A stretch of 32,664 nt of DNA, taken from an uncultured Prevotellaceae bacterium. Lineage in GTDB: Bacteria > Bacteroidota > Bacteroidia > Bacteroidales > Bacteroidaceae. The notes under the pieces were generated by a model. It did not search any database. It was given only the letters and a program-made list of their open reading frames with translations, and had not been told where the DNA came from. Position numbers and translations under genes: made by a program. The number at the start of each line of letters is the position of its first letter. Within the stretch, counting starts at the first letter, position 1. Location of the stretch: positions 1 through 32,664 of the forward strand of contig CALBJW010000202.1 in the NCBI GenBank assembly GCA_937893145.1, written 5' to 3'. Of this stretch, positions 9,156-19,544 are shown one piece after another.

Positions 9156-11963
9156 ATGAAAACATCAAAGATACTATTGGGATTGTTGGCATGTGCCTTT
9201 GCGCATGTCCCATCGTTTGCACAAACAACCGAACTATCACTTGCAGGTGAGTGGAAAACAGAACTCGGCACATGCAAATTGCCTGGTACTACAGACGAAA
9301 ACAAGTTGGGCGATGGCAAACATCCAACCGATGTGAGCATTCAGTTGACAAGACTCTACCCATACACCGGAGCTTTGTCATACGAGAAAGATATCGTCAT
9401 CACAAAGGAGATGGCAAATAAGAAGCATCTATCTCTCTTCATCGAACGCACAAAACCATCCACACTGTGGGTTGATGGCGATAGCATTGGCAGTATCTGC
9501 CAGCTCTATGCACCACATGTTTATGCTTTGCCACATCTCAGTGAAGGCAAACATACCATTCGTGTTCGCATTGACAATCGTGATGAAGTTGTGCCACAAA
9601 GCGTACGTGGTTCCCATGCCTGGACCGATGCCACCCAGACCAACTGGAATGGTATGCTCGGAAAGATTAGCATCATCGGCAATGACGAGGCATACATCAA
9701 GAGCGTGAATGTCTATCCTAATGTAAAGAAAAACATCGCAACGGTCAAGGTTCAGGTCATGTCGGACAAGGAAATGAAGGCTACACTTTCGTTCAACTGT
9801 CTCAAGACTGAAGTAAAGAAAGTGAAACTCGACAAGGGCATAAACGACATGACTTACATCATCCACATGGATGACAACATAAGTCTCTGGAGTGAGTACC
9901 ACCCTTCTCTATATAATATAAATGTGGAACTCGCTGCAAAGAAGTGTGCCGATAGCAAGTCTGTCAAGTTTGGTATGCGTGAATTTGGCACAGAAGGCAC
10001 TCAGTTCACTATAAATGGCAAGAAGACCTTCATGCGAGGCACACACGATGGATGTGTGTTCCCACTCTGTGCATACGCTCCTACCGATGTGAACGAATGG
10101 AAGAACCTCTTCCTCAAGGCAAAGGAATATGGTATCAACCACTATCGTTTCCATTCCTACACCCCTACAGAAGCAGCATTTGAAGCGGCTGATGAGGTGG
10201 GCATGTACCTTCAGACAGAACTTCCTCTCTGGGGAACAATCGACTCCACTACTGTCGAACAGAATGACTTCCTCCTCAATGAAGCACGCACACTCATCGA
10301 GCAACTCGGCAATCACCCTTCGTTCATGGCTCTTGGTCTTGGCAACGAGCTGTGGGGCGACTTTGGAATCATGCGCCAGTGGCTTGATGATTTCCGCAAA
10401 CAAGACGACCGCCACCTCTATGTGTATGGTTCAAACAACACACTCGGTTGGCAGGGAGCCCACGATGGTGAGGACTATATGGTCACATGCCGAGTAGGTG
10501 GAGGCGAACACTACAAGTCAAACACCCGCACATCATTCTCCTTTGCAGATGAGGACGATGGTGGTATCATCAATCATGTCCGCCCAAACACACGTGAGAA
10601 TTTCTCTTATCCTGTCAGCATCACTCCACGTCCTATCGTGGCACACGAGACTTGTCAGTTCCAGATGTACCCAGACTACGACCAGATAAAGAAGTACACA
10701 GGTGTGCTTTATCCTTACAACCTCGAAATCTTCCGCAGTCGTCTCGACGAAAACGGACTGACAAACCAGCAGAAAGACTTCACTCGTGTCACTAATCGCT
10801 GGGGACTTGAATGCTACAAGGCAGACATCGAGTATTGTCTTCGCACTCGTGGTTTTGGTGGTTACCAACTTCTCGACATCAAGGACTATCCAGGTCAGGG
10901 CAGTGCACTTTGCGGTATTCTTGATGTGTTCATGGATGCAAAGGATAAGGTATATGACCGTAAGGTGGTGAATGTCATGCAACCTGTTGTGCCACTTCTC
11001 CTTATGGACAAGTATTGCTGGAGCAAAAGCGAACCTTTCAAGGCAGATGTAGCCATTGCAAACTATGCAGAAAATCTCGTATGCGACTATGTGGAACTGA
11101 CTTTCGAACTCAATGGTAAGAAGGAAGAAATAACCTACAATCCTCACAATGTTCACGAGGGCAACACATCCATTGCTATAGATAGTGAACAATTTGTGAC
11201 CGAAGAAATTATAAACCTCATTTCAAGCATCACAACTCCACAAAAGGCGGTCATCACTCTTCAGACTGGTAACCACAACGATAATCAGCATGTTTACACA
11301 AACCAGTACAACGTGTGGTTCTATCCTGAGGTAGCAGAAACCAATACAAGCATCGTCTTTGCCGACACTCTTGATGTCAAGACAATTAAGGCACTTGCAA
11401 AGGGCAAGACTGTGCTTCTCACACCAGACTTCCCATCTATCGAAAAGCAGAGCATCGGTGGTCTCTTCACTCCTGACTATTGGAACTACGCCATGTTCAA
11501 GACCATCTCCGAGAACAACAACCGACCTGTCTCGCCAGGTTCTCTCGGTATGCTGATGAACCCAAAGCATCCATTGTTCAATCAGTTCCCTACTGATGAG
11601 CATACAGATTGGCAGTGGTGGTGCGTAGCAAAGAACTCTCGCCCACTCATTCTCAACTCTCTTCCAAAGGATTATCGTCCAATCATTCAGACAGTTGACA
11701 ATATTGAACGCAACCACAAGCTTGGTATTCTCATGGAGTTCAAGGTGGGCAAAGGCAAACTCCTCATCTGTACTACCGACCTCGAAAGCATCAGCCAGTA
11801 TGTGGAAGGTCGTGCTTATAAGAATGCCGTGCTTCGTTATGCAGAGACATTCAACCCAACAAACGAAATCACAGAAGCACAGCTCCGCACACTCCTATAC
11901 TCAGAGACTAAGATTCGTGACATTCAGGGCGTGAAGAACCTGACCGACTATAAGGAAAAATAA
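9156..11963 (+). CDS. secreted glycoside hydrolase family 2 enzyme
   Basis: A 935-residue protein starting MKTSKILLGLLACAFAHVPSFAQ, a signal peptide cut near residue 23. A jelly-roll sugar-binding domain and an immunoglobulin-like domain (to about residue 290) precede a TIM barrel that starts near KKTFMRGTHDGCVFP. The barrel holds GNELWG with the acid/base Glu398, and HETCQF with the probable nucleophile Glu498; order and spacing fit GH2. After the barrel come beta domains and a C-terminal region resembling a glutamine-amidotransferase-like fold, inferred only loosely. It probably removes sugars from a polymer in the periplasm or outside the cell; the substrate (galactose, glucuronate or mannose type) is undetermined. 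Its stop overlaps the uvrA start by one base. Confidence 0.82.
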   Translation: MKTSKILLGLLACAFAHVPSFAQTTELSLAGEWKTELGTCKLPGTTDENKLGDGKHPTDVSIQLTRLYPYTGALSYEKDIVITKEMANKKHLSLFIERTKPSTLWVDGDSIGSICQLYAPHVYALPHLSEGKHTIRVRIDNRDEVVPQSVRGSHAWTDATQTNWNGMLGKISIIGNDEAYIKSVNVYPNVKKNIATVKVQVMSDKEMKATLSFNCLKTEVKKVKLDKGINDMTYIIHMDDNISLWSEYHPSLYNINVELAAKKCADSKSVKFGMREFGTEGTQFTINGKKTFMRGTHDGCVFPLCAYAPTDVNEWKNLFLKAKEYGINHYRFHSYTPTEAAFEAADEVGMYLQTELPLWGTIDSTTVEQNDFLLNEARTLIEQLGNHPSFMALGLGNELWGDFGIMRQWLDDFRKQDDRHLYVYGSNNTLGWQGAHDGEDYMVTCRVGGGEHYKSNTRTSFSFADEDDGGIINHVRPNTRENFSYPVSITPRPIVAHETCQFQMYPDYDQIKKYTGVLYPYNLEIFRSRLDENGLTNQQKDFTRVTNRWGLECYKADIEYCLRTRGFGGYQLLDIKDYPGQGSALCGILDVFMDAKDKVYDRKVVNVMQPVVPLLLMDKYCWSKSEPFKADVAIANYAENLVCDYVELTFELNGKKEEITYNPHNVHEGNTSIAIDSEQFVTEEIINLISSITTPQKAVITLQTGNHNDNQHVYTNQYNVWFYPEVAETNTSIVFADTLDVKTIKALAKGKTVLLTPDFPSIEKQSIGGLFTPDYWNYAMFKTISENNNRPVSPGSLGMLMNPKHPLFNQFPTDEHTDWQWWCVAKNSRPLILNSLPKDYRPIIQTVDNIERNHKLGILMEFKVGKGKLLICTTDLESISQYVEGRAYKNAVLRYAETFNPTNEITEAQLRTLLYSETKIRDIQGVKNLTDYKEK

Positions 11964-14815
11964 TGATGAAAAGTCAAAAAGAAATAAAAGATACTAATAA
12001 CACAGAACCCAATTCTATCCGAATAAAGGGCGCACGCGTCAATAACCTAAAGAATATTGATGTAGAGATTCCACGCGATAAGTTCGTGGTAATCACTGGT
12101 GTGAGTGGTTCGGGCAAGTCATCCCTTGCCTTCGACACACTCTATGCTGAAGGTCAGCGCCGCTACATCGAGAGTCTTTCCACATACGCTCGCCAGTTCC
12201 TTGGTCGTATGGGCAAACCTGAATGTGACTTCATTCAGGGCATACCACCTGCCATAGCCATCGAGCAGAAGGTATCGACACGCAACCCACGAAGTACCGT
12301 TGGCACATCGACTGAGATATATGACTACCTCCGTATGCTCTATGCACGCATCGGACACACCTTCTCTCCTATCTCGGGCGAGGAGGTGAAGAAGAACACA
12401 ACAGAGGACATCATAGAATGTATGAAGTCGTACCCAGAGGGAACACGCTTCATGGTTCTCACACCTCTCATCACTCGTGCAGGACGCACAAAGAAGGAAC
12501 AACTTGAGATGGACCTCAAGCAAGGTTACATGCGTGTTGAGGTGAACCGTGACATCATGCTTCTTGAGGAATATCTTCCTAATGCAAAGGAAGAGGACGA
12601 AGTGTGTCTTGTCATCGACCGACTTATGGTTAGCGAGGACAAGAGTGTCATTTCCCGTCTCGTTGACTCTTGTGAGACAGCACTTTACGAAGGTGAAGGA
12701 AAGTGTATGTTGCGCTTCCTTCCTGACGGTTATCATGAGTTCTCACTCAAGTTTGAACGCGATGGCATCACCTTCGAAGAACCATCCGACCAGATGTTCT
12801 CATTCAACTCCCCTGTAGGTGCCTGTCCCGAATGTGAAGGCTTCGGCAAGGTGATGGGAATAGATGAGAGTCTTGTCATTCCAAACACCGAACTATCTGT
12901 CTATGACGGAGCCGTTGTGTGCTGGCGTGGCGACAAGATGGGCGAATGGAAGAAGGAGTTTTGTCGCAGAGCTGGCGACTACGGTTTTCCTATCTTCACC
13001 CCATACTTCCAACTCACACAGGAACAGAAAGACATCCTCTGGCATGGTGTTGAGGAAGTGAATGAGTGGGGCAACCGCAGCATCTGTATTGATGAATTCT
13101 TCCGAATGCTCACCGAGAACCAATACAAGATTCAGTACCGCGTGATGCTTGCTCGCTATCGTGGCAAGACAACATGTCCTAAGTGTCACGGCCATCGTCT
13201 GAAGAAGGAGGCAGAGTATGTCAAGATTGCGGGTAAGACCATCTCCGAACTCTGTGACATGAGCATTGCCGACCTTAAGGAATTCTTCCGCACTATAAAA
13301 CTTTCTAAGCACGATAATGAAGTGGGCAAACGACTTCTCACGGAGATTCGTTCACGTCTTCAATTCCTTGTAGATGTGGGATTGAGTTATTTGACACTCA
13401 GTCGCTTATCAAACACCCTTTCGGGTGGTGAGAGTCAGCGTATCAACCTCGCTACAAGTCTTGGTTCTTCACTCATCGGTTCACTTTACATCCTTGATGA
13501 ACCATCCATCGGACTCCATTCTCGCGACACCCAACGCCTCATTCATGTTCTCAAGGAACTGCAGAAGATTGGCAATACCGTAGTCGTTGTAGAGCACGAC
13601 GAAGAGATAATGCGAGCTGCCGACCACATCATCGACATTGGTCCTGATGCAGGTCGTTTGGGTGGTGAGGTCAAGACACTTCCCATGCCACTGCCTGTGG
13701 TTCGTGAGGACAACAAGAAGTCGTGGAAAGGCATCAAGGCGGGTGAGTCGCACACTATGGACTACCTCATGGGATGGGAGACTATCGACATACCTACTTC
13801 TCGCCGTCCGTGGAACAACTATATAGGTATCAAGTGCGCTCGCGAGAACAACCTCAAGGGCATTGATGTGAAGATTCCTCTCAACGTGATGACCTGTGTC
13901 ACTGGTGTGAGTGGTTCGGGCAAGTCAACCCTTGTTCGTGACATTCTCTACAAGGCTATGAAGCGAAAGCTCGATGAGAACTGCGAACGCCCTGGTCAGT
14001 TCACAGGACTTGAGGGCGACATAGACATGATTAAGCACATCGACTTCGTAGATCAGAACCCTATCGGCACATCATCACGAAGCAACCCTGTGACATATAT
14101 CGGAGCATACGAAGAGATTCGTAAACTCATGGCTCAGCAGCAACTCTCGAAGCAGATGGGATACACACCTGCCTACTTCTCGTTCAACACCGATGGTGGT
14201 CGATGCGAGGAGTGTAAGGGTGAAGGAACAGTTACTGTCGAGATGCAGTTCATGAACGACCTCGTGCTTGAGTGTGAGTCGTGTCATGGCAAACGATTCA
14301 AGAGTGACATCCTTGAGGTGAAGTATGAGGGCAAGAACGTCTTCGACATTCTCAACATGACCATCAATCAAGCTGTTGAGTTCTTTACAGAACACAAGCA
14401 GAAGAAGATTATCCAGAAGATGAAGCCTCTGCAGGATGTAGGACTTGGATACATCAAACTCGGACAGACATCCTCTACCCTCTCTGGCGGTGAGAACCAA
14501 CGCATCAAACTTGCCTATTACTTGAGTCAGGAACGTGCTGTGCCAACGATGTTCATCTTCGACGAACCAACCACAGGATTGCATTTCCACGACATCAAGA
14601 AACTTCTTGCAGCGTTCGACGCACTCATTGCTCGTGGTCATACCATTGTCATCATCGAACACAACATGGACATCATCAAGTGTGCCGACCACATCATCGA
14701 CCTTGGTCCTGAAGGTGGCGAGGCTGGTGGCAATCTCGTGATATGCGGAACACCAGAGGAAGTGAGCAAATGTGCCTATAGTTACACTGGTCAATACCTA
14801 CAAGAAAAGATGTAG
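11963..14815 (+). CDS. uvrA: excinuclease ABC subunit A
   Basis: UvrA recognises damaged DNA and loads UvrB in nucleotide excision repair. The 950-residue protein has two ABC ATPase units: Walker A GVSGSGKSS at 46-54 and GVSGSGKST from residue 648, and signatures LSGGESQRINLA and LSGGENQRIKLA. The zinc-binding pairs are present (CPEC with CPKC in the first unit; CEEC with CESC in the second), as are the UvrA motifs RRYIESLSTYARQFLG and GTSSRSNPVTY. The start overlaps the GH2 stop (TAATG); a second ATG follows immediately at 11966. Length is normal for the family. No U-rich terminator is seen after it. Confidence 0.97.
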   Translation: MMKSQKEIKDTNNTEPNSIRIKGARVNNLKNIDVEIPRDKFVVITGVSGSGKSSLAFDTLYAEGQRRYIESLSTYARQFLGRMGKPECDFIQGIPPAIAIEQKVSTRNPRSTVGTSTEIYDYLRMLYARIGHTFSPISGEEVKKNTTEDIIECMKSYPEGTRFMVLTPLITRAGRTKKEQLEMDLKQGYMRVEVNRDIMLLEEYLPNAKEEDEVCLVIDRLMVSEDKSVISRLVDSCETALYEGEGKCMLRFLPDGYHEFSLKFERDGITFEEPSDQMFSFNSPVGACPECEGFGKVMGIDESLVIPNTELSVYDGAVVCWRGDKMGEWKKEFCRRAGDYGFPIFTPYFQLTQEQKDILWHGVEEVNEWGNRSICIDEFFRMLTENQYKIQYRVMLARYRGKTTCPKCHGHRLKKEAEYVKIAGKTISELCDMSIADLKEFFRTIKLSKHDNEVGKRLLTEIRSRLQFLVDVGLSYLTLSRLSNTLSGGESQRINLATSLGSSLIGSLYILDEPSIGLHSRDTQRLIHVLKELQKIGNTVVVVEHDEEIMRAADHIIDIGPDAGRLGGEVKTLPMPLPVVREDNKKSWKGIKAGESHTMDYLMGWETIDIPTSRRPWNNYIGIKCARENNLKGIDVKIPLNVMTCVTGVSGSGKSTLVRDILYKAMKRKLDENCERPGQFTGLEGDIDMIKHIDFVDQNPIGTSSRSNPVTYIGAYEEIRKLMAQQQLSKQMGYTPAYFSFNTDGGRCEECKGEGTVTVEMQFMNDLVLECESCHGKRFKSDILEVKYEGKNVFDILNMTINQAVEFFTEHKQKKIIQKMKPLQDVGLGYIKLGQTSSTLSGGENQRIKLAYYLSQERAVPTMFIFDEPTTGLHFHDIKKLLAAFDALIARGHTIVIIEHNMDIIKCADHIIDLGPEGGEAGGNLVICGTPEEVSKCAYSYTGQYLQEKM

Positions 14816-14872
14816 CACGGCACATCAGAGCATTTTTAACATCAAAATATTTTATGTTTACATAAAAATACC

Positions 14873-14880
14873 TATCTTTG
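14873..14880 (+). promoter_or_regulatory. -7 promoter box of the M64 peptidase gene
   Basis: TATCTTTG matches TAnnTTTG, 27 bases before the chosen ATG at 14908. The -33 region is only T-rich. The box argues against a longer reading frame starting at 14878. Confidence 0.6.
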
Positions 14881-14907
14881 CACCCAATCATAAAACCTAA
14901 ACATTAT

Positions 14908-16338
14908 ATGAAACACAAGATTTATTCACTCATCCTCATGTTTTTTGCCCTTTCACAAGTGGCAAATGCACAAGAGTTTGATAAATACTTTGAGGACGCA
15001 ACGCTTCGTCTTGACTACATCATGGCGGGAGATAACGTGAATCAGCACATCTATCTCGAGCAGATGATGAAGCAGGACCGTTGGGCTGGTCGCAAGAGTC
15101 GCCTTTCGGAGAAGTTCCTCAACGGTAATGGACAGATTACAGTCAAGGACCATGCTTCGGGCGAGGTCATCTATGTATGGACCTTCTCCACTCTCTTCCA
15201 GGAATGGCAGTTGACAGACGAGGCAAAGCAAGTGCAGAAGGCTTTTGAGACAAGTTACAACATTCCTTTCCCAAAGGCACCTATTGATGTGACCATCACA
15301 CTTACTGACACTCACAACGCCATCACTTCCAAGATGACTCACACCGTTGACCCAAAGGACATACTTATCCGCAAGATTGGTGACAATGGCATTCCGTTCC
15401 ACTACATCTGGAAAGGCAAGGACACATCTGTTGGTCGTGCTGACGACAAGGTCAAGGGCGGTAAGGGCAGAAACTATGTGGCTACTGAGTACAACCCATT
15501 CGAGGGTGTGAACATCACCGACTGTATCGACCTCGCCATTATCGCTGAGGGTTATACTGAGGCACAGATGGGTAAGTTCTACAAGGATGCTCAGCGTGCT
15601 ACAGACGCTCTCTTCGAACGCGAACCATTCTCTTCTATGAAGGACCGTTTCAATGTCGTTGCTGTAGCTTCTCCTTCGCTCCAGTCGGGTCCTACAGTGC
15701 CACATCACAACACATGGCGCACAACAGCCGTAGGCACTCACTACGACACATTCTACAGCGACCGTTACCTCACCACTCAGGACATGCACAAATGTTACGA
15801 CATCCTTTCGGGTGTGCCATTCGAACATGTCATCGTGCTTGTCAATTCCGACACATACGGTGGTGGTGGCATATACAATCAGATTACATTCTCCACTTCC
15901 GACCATCCAACATTCAAGCAGGTCTTCGTACACGAGTTTGGTCATGCCTACGGTGGTCTTGCAGATGAGTATGCTTACGACGACCAGGCAGAACCATGGT
16001 ATCCTGCCGACACCGAACCTTGGGAACCAAACATCACTACTCTCGTTGACTTCAACAGCAAGTGGGCTGACATGGTGCCAAAGAAGACTCCTATCCCTAC
16101 TCCACTCGACCCTAAGGTGCCAAACTTCAGGACAATGGACATGAACGATGCTAAGGCTGTTGCCAAACTCAACGCATCAACTCACGTTGTAGGAGTGTTC
16201 GAAGGTGCAGGCTACACAACTAAGGGTTGCTACCGTCCTGTACAGGAGTGTCGAATGAAGATAAACGAGGTGCTCGACTTCTGTCCTGTATGCGACCGAG
16301 CAATACGCCGTATCACCGACTTCTACACAGCGAAGTAA
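14908..16338 (+). CDS. secreted M64-family (IgA-peptidase type) metallopeptidase
   Basis: The 476-residue protein starts at 14908 with a signal peptide (MKHKIYSLILMFFALSQVANAQ). An N-terminal beta domain of the M64 type (about 25-140) is followed by the catalytic domain, which carries HEFGHAYGGLADEY with His342, Glu343 and His346 as the zinc site and catalytic base. The family includes a clostridial IgA protease, but most members from gut Bacteroidota have no known substrate, so an immunoglobulin or mucin target is only possible. It has its own -7 promoter box, and the next gene starts 96 bases later without a visible promoter, so the two may share a transcript. Confidence 0.87.
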   Translation: MKHKIYSLILMFFALSQVANAQEFDKYFEDATLRLDYIMAGDNVNQHIYLEQMMKQDRWAGRKSRLSEKFLNGNGQITVKDHASGEVIYVWTFSTLFQEWQLTDEAKQVQKAFETSYNIPFPKAPIDVTITLTDTHNAITSKMTHTVDPKDILIRKIGDNGIPFHYIWKGKDTSVGRADDKVKGGKGRNYVATEYNPFEGVNITDCIDLAIIAEGYTEAQMGKFYKDAQRATDALFEREPFSSMKDRFNVVAVASPSLQSGPTVPHHNTWRTTAVGTHYDTFYSDRYLTTQDMHKCYDILSGVPFEHVIVLVNSDTYGGGGIYNQITFSTSDHPTFKQVFVHEFGHAYGGLADEYAYDDQAEPWYPADTEPWEPNITTLVDFNSKWADMVPKKTPIPTPLDPKVPNFRTMDMNDAKAVAKLNASTHVVGVFEGAGYTTKGCYRPVQECRMKINEVLDFCPVCDRAIRRITDFYTAK

Positions 16339-16434
16339 TCGTTTGAAAATAATATCAGCGTAACTACGTAATAATGTAATCACGTAATTACGCCACTAAA
16401 CAAACCCAATACTAATCCTAATTCCTAATAAACA

Positions 16435-19140
16435 ATGAACATCAAAAAACTAACACTCGCTCTTCTCACAGCACTCAGCCTCACAGCTAATGCTGCAAAC
16501 GAGAAAGAGACTGTGGCCCAAGTATCAGATGCCATCTCTCTCACTACCGACGTGGACTACATCATCACTGGTACAACTCCTTTTGCGACAACAGGTTCGG
16601 TGAATATCGAAAACACAGAACATGCAGTCATCATCATCAAGAAGGTAAAGCCAAGCAAGGTCATCGCAACACTCATGTCACACATCTACATCAAGGGTGA
16701 ACCTGCTGTGAACGGCACAAACTGCCAGGTCAAGATGTACGACCGTGGTGCTATCATCTTCCCTTACGAGAAGGCATTCCGCCCTCTCACTTGCTACACA
16801 GAGGAAAACTTCGGTGGTGAAGCATGCAACAACTACACAGAAGGTCATTCTGGTGGTTTCATGAAGTCACTCACAGATGCTACTCTCAACAACAACTTCC
16901 GTTCCTTCAAGCTCAAGCGTGGCTATATGGTTACCTTCGCACTTGGTACAGGTGGTTGGGGCTATAGCCGTGTGTTCATCGCAGACCAGGAAGACCTTGA
17001 GATGAATCTTCCTGCCAACATGATTGGACGTGTTTCTTCATACCGTATCTTCAAGTGGCACAATGCCCACAAGGCAGGTCTTGCAAGTGACGGACGCGCT
17101 GCTGCCAATGCTGCCGTAGGTTCGTGCTGGTGCTACGACTGGGCACAGGGCAACTCATCCCTCCTCCCTGATGTAGAATGGGTTCCTAACCATATCTATG
17201 AGGACTGGCCTTCTCCATCTACTTGTGGTAGCGTTGATGGTTCATGCCACATGAAGACCAACAACGAACCAGGTAACTCTGCCGACGACCATCCACAGTC
17301 TGTAGAGACAGTCCTCGACAACTGGCAGAACCTCATGCGTACAGGTATGCGTCTCTGTTCCGAGAGTTCGCACGACGGTTCATGGAACCACCTTCGTGAG
17401 TTCATCAAGCAAATCGATGCACGCGGATGGCGCTGTGACCTCCTCGACCTCCACTGCTATTGGCCAGCAGGTTCGTTTGGCGACTTCAGCAACTATTACA
17501 ATGACTACGGTGGTCGTCCAATCTGGATTTCAGAATGGGTTTGGGGTGCTTCATGGAACAACAACGGTGCATTCGCAGTAGCTAACCGCAGCGACTTCAC
17601 CGGCAACCAGACTAACACCTACAATGGTACAAAGCCTATCCTCGAAAGACTCAATGCCTCAAAGTATGTAGAGCGTTACGCTTACTGGAACAGCGAAGCA
17701 AACTGCTCGAAGATTTACCTCGATGGCAAACTCTCTAAGCTTGGTGAATACTATGCCAACATGGACGAAGGTCTCGGTTACAATGCCTCTATCCAGAAGA
17801 TTCCAACTGTTGTTTACAACACACCTACAAACCTCGTAGGTACATACAGCAATGCAAAGCAGGAACTCACACTCACATGGGATGACGCTAATGGTGATAT
17901 GCTCGACTCAGTCGTAGTTCAGTGCAAGGCAGCAGGTACAGTCATCTACAAGTGGGCAGCCAATGTGCCTCTCAAGGATGTAAACTCTAAGAAGGGTGCA
18001 AGCTACACATTCAAGATTTCTCCAGATGAAGGTACATCATACTACCGCATCGCAGCATATCCTATCGGCAACAAGACTCCTAAGACATCAAACGAAGTAG
18101 TAGTAACAGTCAGCAAGGGTATGGGTGGCGACTACTACCAGATTGGCAAACTCAACATCGCCAACGCAGACCCTATAACAACAGACTTCTCTACAGCATT
18201 TACAACCACTCCTGCAGTCTTCATGGGTGTGATGTCAAACAAGAACACAACCCTCTTCCCTGGCAACCTCTTGACAAGCGTACAGAAGGCACGTTTCACA
18301 TACCAGATTAACCCTTGGAAGAATCAGTCAGGTGCAACAACCGAAATCAAGACCCCAGAGGACATTGCCTTCCTTGCCATTCAGGACACAACATCCTACA
18401 CATGGGGCAACATGACATGCGAAGTAGGTTCAGCCAAGATTCAGATGAAGGACACCCTACAGGTTGAGTTCACCACTCCATTCCCAGAAGGTGTGACACC
18501 AATCGTCATCACAGAGTTCCGCAACCCAACACTCAAGACCAACCCAATGTCTATCCGCGTTTGGGATATTACAAACAAGGGCTTCAAGGCAATCTCAATG
18601 TACGAAGGAGCAGTAGGAACAGTAGCCACTACCCTCCAGAACATGGTATATTTGGCAGTCACACCAGGTTTCGAGTACATCGACGAGTCAATGGGCATCA
18701 TGATTGCAGCAGGCAAGGGAGATGTAGCCTACGGTACAGGTTCACGCCTCACAGCATTCGAACTCGAAGGCGACACCCTCCACTTCAAGGACCCATGCAT
18801 CTACGGTGGTCTTCAGACATACAACTATCACTCAGCAACCATTCTTCGTCGTACATCCGATGCAAAGGATGGAGACTTCACCATCGGCACACGCATCAAG
18901 CGTCAGATTGACGGCACATCAACCACAACCGACAAGAACACCGCCGACTTCGCCGACATCATCGGTTGGGTAGTCATCGCCAAGACAGCCGAAGGCAGTT
19001 CAATGCCAACAGCCATCGAGTCCATCATCCCATCTACCCCATCCGTCTCAGGCACATTCGACCTCACCGGTCGTCGCATCACTGCCCCAGTCAAGGGCCA
19101 GATGTACATCAAGAACGGCAAGAAGTATTTGGCAAAGTAA
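16435..19140 (+). CDS. secreted GH128-like (Asl1-type) glycosidase with C-terminal lectin-like repeats
   Basis: A 901-residue protein with signal peptide MNIKKLTLALLTALSLTANA. The middle (about 220-440) resembles the Asl1/GH128 fold: CWCYDWAQGN, then KTNNEPGN with candidate acid/base Glu278, LLDLHCYWP, and ISEWVWG with candidate nucleophile Glu367. Known GH128 enzymes cut beta-1,3-glucans. An N-terminal beta domain precedes it. A fibronectin-III-like segment (about 460-565) and domains with lectin-like patterns (such as TPFPEGVTPIVITEF) follow. The C-terminal tail (GTFDLTGRRITAPVKGQMYI) is of the type seen on exported Prevotella proteins. Its last 340 bases are duplicated, with an internal deletion, beyond the hipBA genes. 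Family is likely; substrate is not established. Confidence 0.72.
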   Translation: MNIKKLTLALLTALSLTANAANEKETVAQVSDAISLTTDVDYIITGTTPFATTGSVNIENTEHAVIIIKKVKPSKVIATLMSHIYIKGEPAVNGTNCQVKMYDRGAIIFPYEKAFRPLTCYTEENFGGEACNNYTEGHSGGFMKSLTDATLNNNFRSFKLKRGYMVTFALGTGGWGYSRVFIADQEDLEMNLPANMIGRVSSYRIFKWHNAHKAGLASDGRAAANAAVGSCWCYDWAQGNSSLLPDVEWVPNHIYEDWPSPSTCGSVDGSCHMKTNNEPGNSADDHPQSVETVLDNWQNLMRTGMRLCSESSHDGSWNHLREFIKQIDARGWRCDLLDLHCYWPAGSFGDFSNYYNDYGGRPIWISEWVWGASWNNNGAFAVANRSDFTGNQTNTYNGTKPILERLNASKYVERYAYWNSEANCSKIYLDGKLSKLGEYYANMDEGLGYNASIQKIPTVVYNTPTNLVGTYSNAKQELTLTWDDANGDMLDSVVVQCKAAGTVIYKWAANVPLKDVNSKKGASYTFKISPDEGTSYYRIAAYPIGNKTPKTSNEVVVTVSKGMGGDYYQIGKLNIANADPITTDFSTAFTTTPAVFMGVMSNKNTTLFPGNLLTSVQKARFTYQINPWKNQSGATTEIKTPEDIAFLAIQDTTSYTWGNMTCEVGSAKIQMKDTLQVEFTTPFPEGVTPIVITEFRNPTLKTNPMSIRVWDITNKGFKAISMYEGAVGTVATTLQNMVYLAVTPGFEYIDESMGIMIAAGKGDVAYGTGSRLTAFELEGDTLHFKDPCIYGGLQTYNYHSATILRRTSDAKDGDFTIGTRIKRQIDGTSTTTDKNTADFADIIGWVVIAKTAEGSSMPTAIESIIPSTPSVSGTFDLTGRRITAPVKGQMYIKNGKKYLAK
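18801..19140 (+). repeat. copy 1 of a duplicated gene 3' end (intact)
   Basis: The last 340 bases of the GH128-like gene, from CTACGGTGGT to the stop, recur at 21318-21513 in direct orientation with only scattered substitutions apart from a 144-base internal deletion in copy 2. Together they flank the hipBA pair. Confidence 0.9.
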
Positions 19141-19202
19141 TAAATTACTGCATTAAAAATGCTTTGTAAAAGAAGCAAGTTTAATATAACTCAAATCAAG
19201 TA

Positions 19203-19362
19203 AATCTTCCAAATTCCAATTCTTCCAGTTTTTTTAGGACAATCAATTCGCAAACCCCTCTATTAATACATTATAACTAATTAATAATTAATTAATTATA
19301 TACAATATATAAAGGATGCGATACCTCAAAAAATTAATTGGAAGAACTGGAATTGGAAGATT
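19203..19362. repeat. long inverted repeat enclosing AT-rich DNA
   Basis: About 28 bases at 19203-19230 (beginning AATCTTCCAAATTCCAATTC) are complementary, with few mismatches, to 19336-19362 (ending GGAATTGGAAGATT). The 105 bases between them are strongly AT-rich with repeated TTAATTAA-like tracts and no gene. The layout could be a small non-autonomous element or a large stem-loop. It occupies most of the gap between the GH128-like gene and hipA. Confidence 0.55.
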
Positions 19363-19490
19363 TTTCAAATCATATTTCATCTAAAAAGCAACAAATCAAT
19401 CATTTACGATATTGCAAAGCCTTCCACACCAATCATAAATAACCATGAAAAAAGTGTAAAAGTCAAAGGCGTACGGTGCGTAAAAGGATG

Positions 19491-19521
19491 CACCCCTTCT
19501 CTCATTGTGAGGGAGGGGGTG
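19491..19521 (-). terminator. GC-rich hairpin downstream of hipA
   Basis: CACCCCTTCTCTC pairs with GAGGGAGGGGGTG around a 5-base loop. Read on the minus strand it lies 24 bases past the hipA stop and is followed by CATCCTTTTA, so it may end hipBA transcription, though the T-run is weak. Confidence 0.45.
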
Positions 19522-19544
19522 GCTGCGTATAGTGTGAGGTTGTG

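Noticed and set aside
14953..15945. Minus-strand open frame of 330 residues.
   Set aside because: It is entirely inside the M64 peptidase gene and shows no recognisable domain.
16383..16392. Perfect palindrome CGTAATTACG between the M64 and GH128-like genes.
   Set aside because: It is short, AT-rich and surrounded by similar GTAAT tracts; no second copy at regular spacing or link to a promoter was found.
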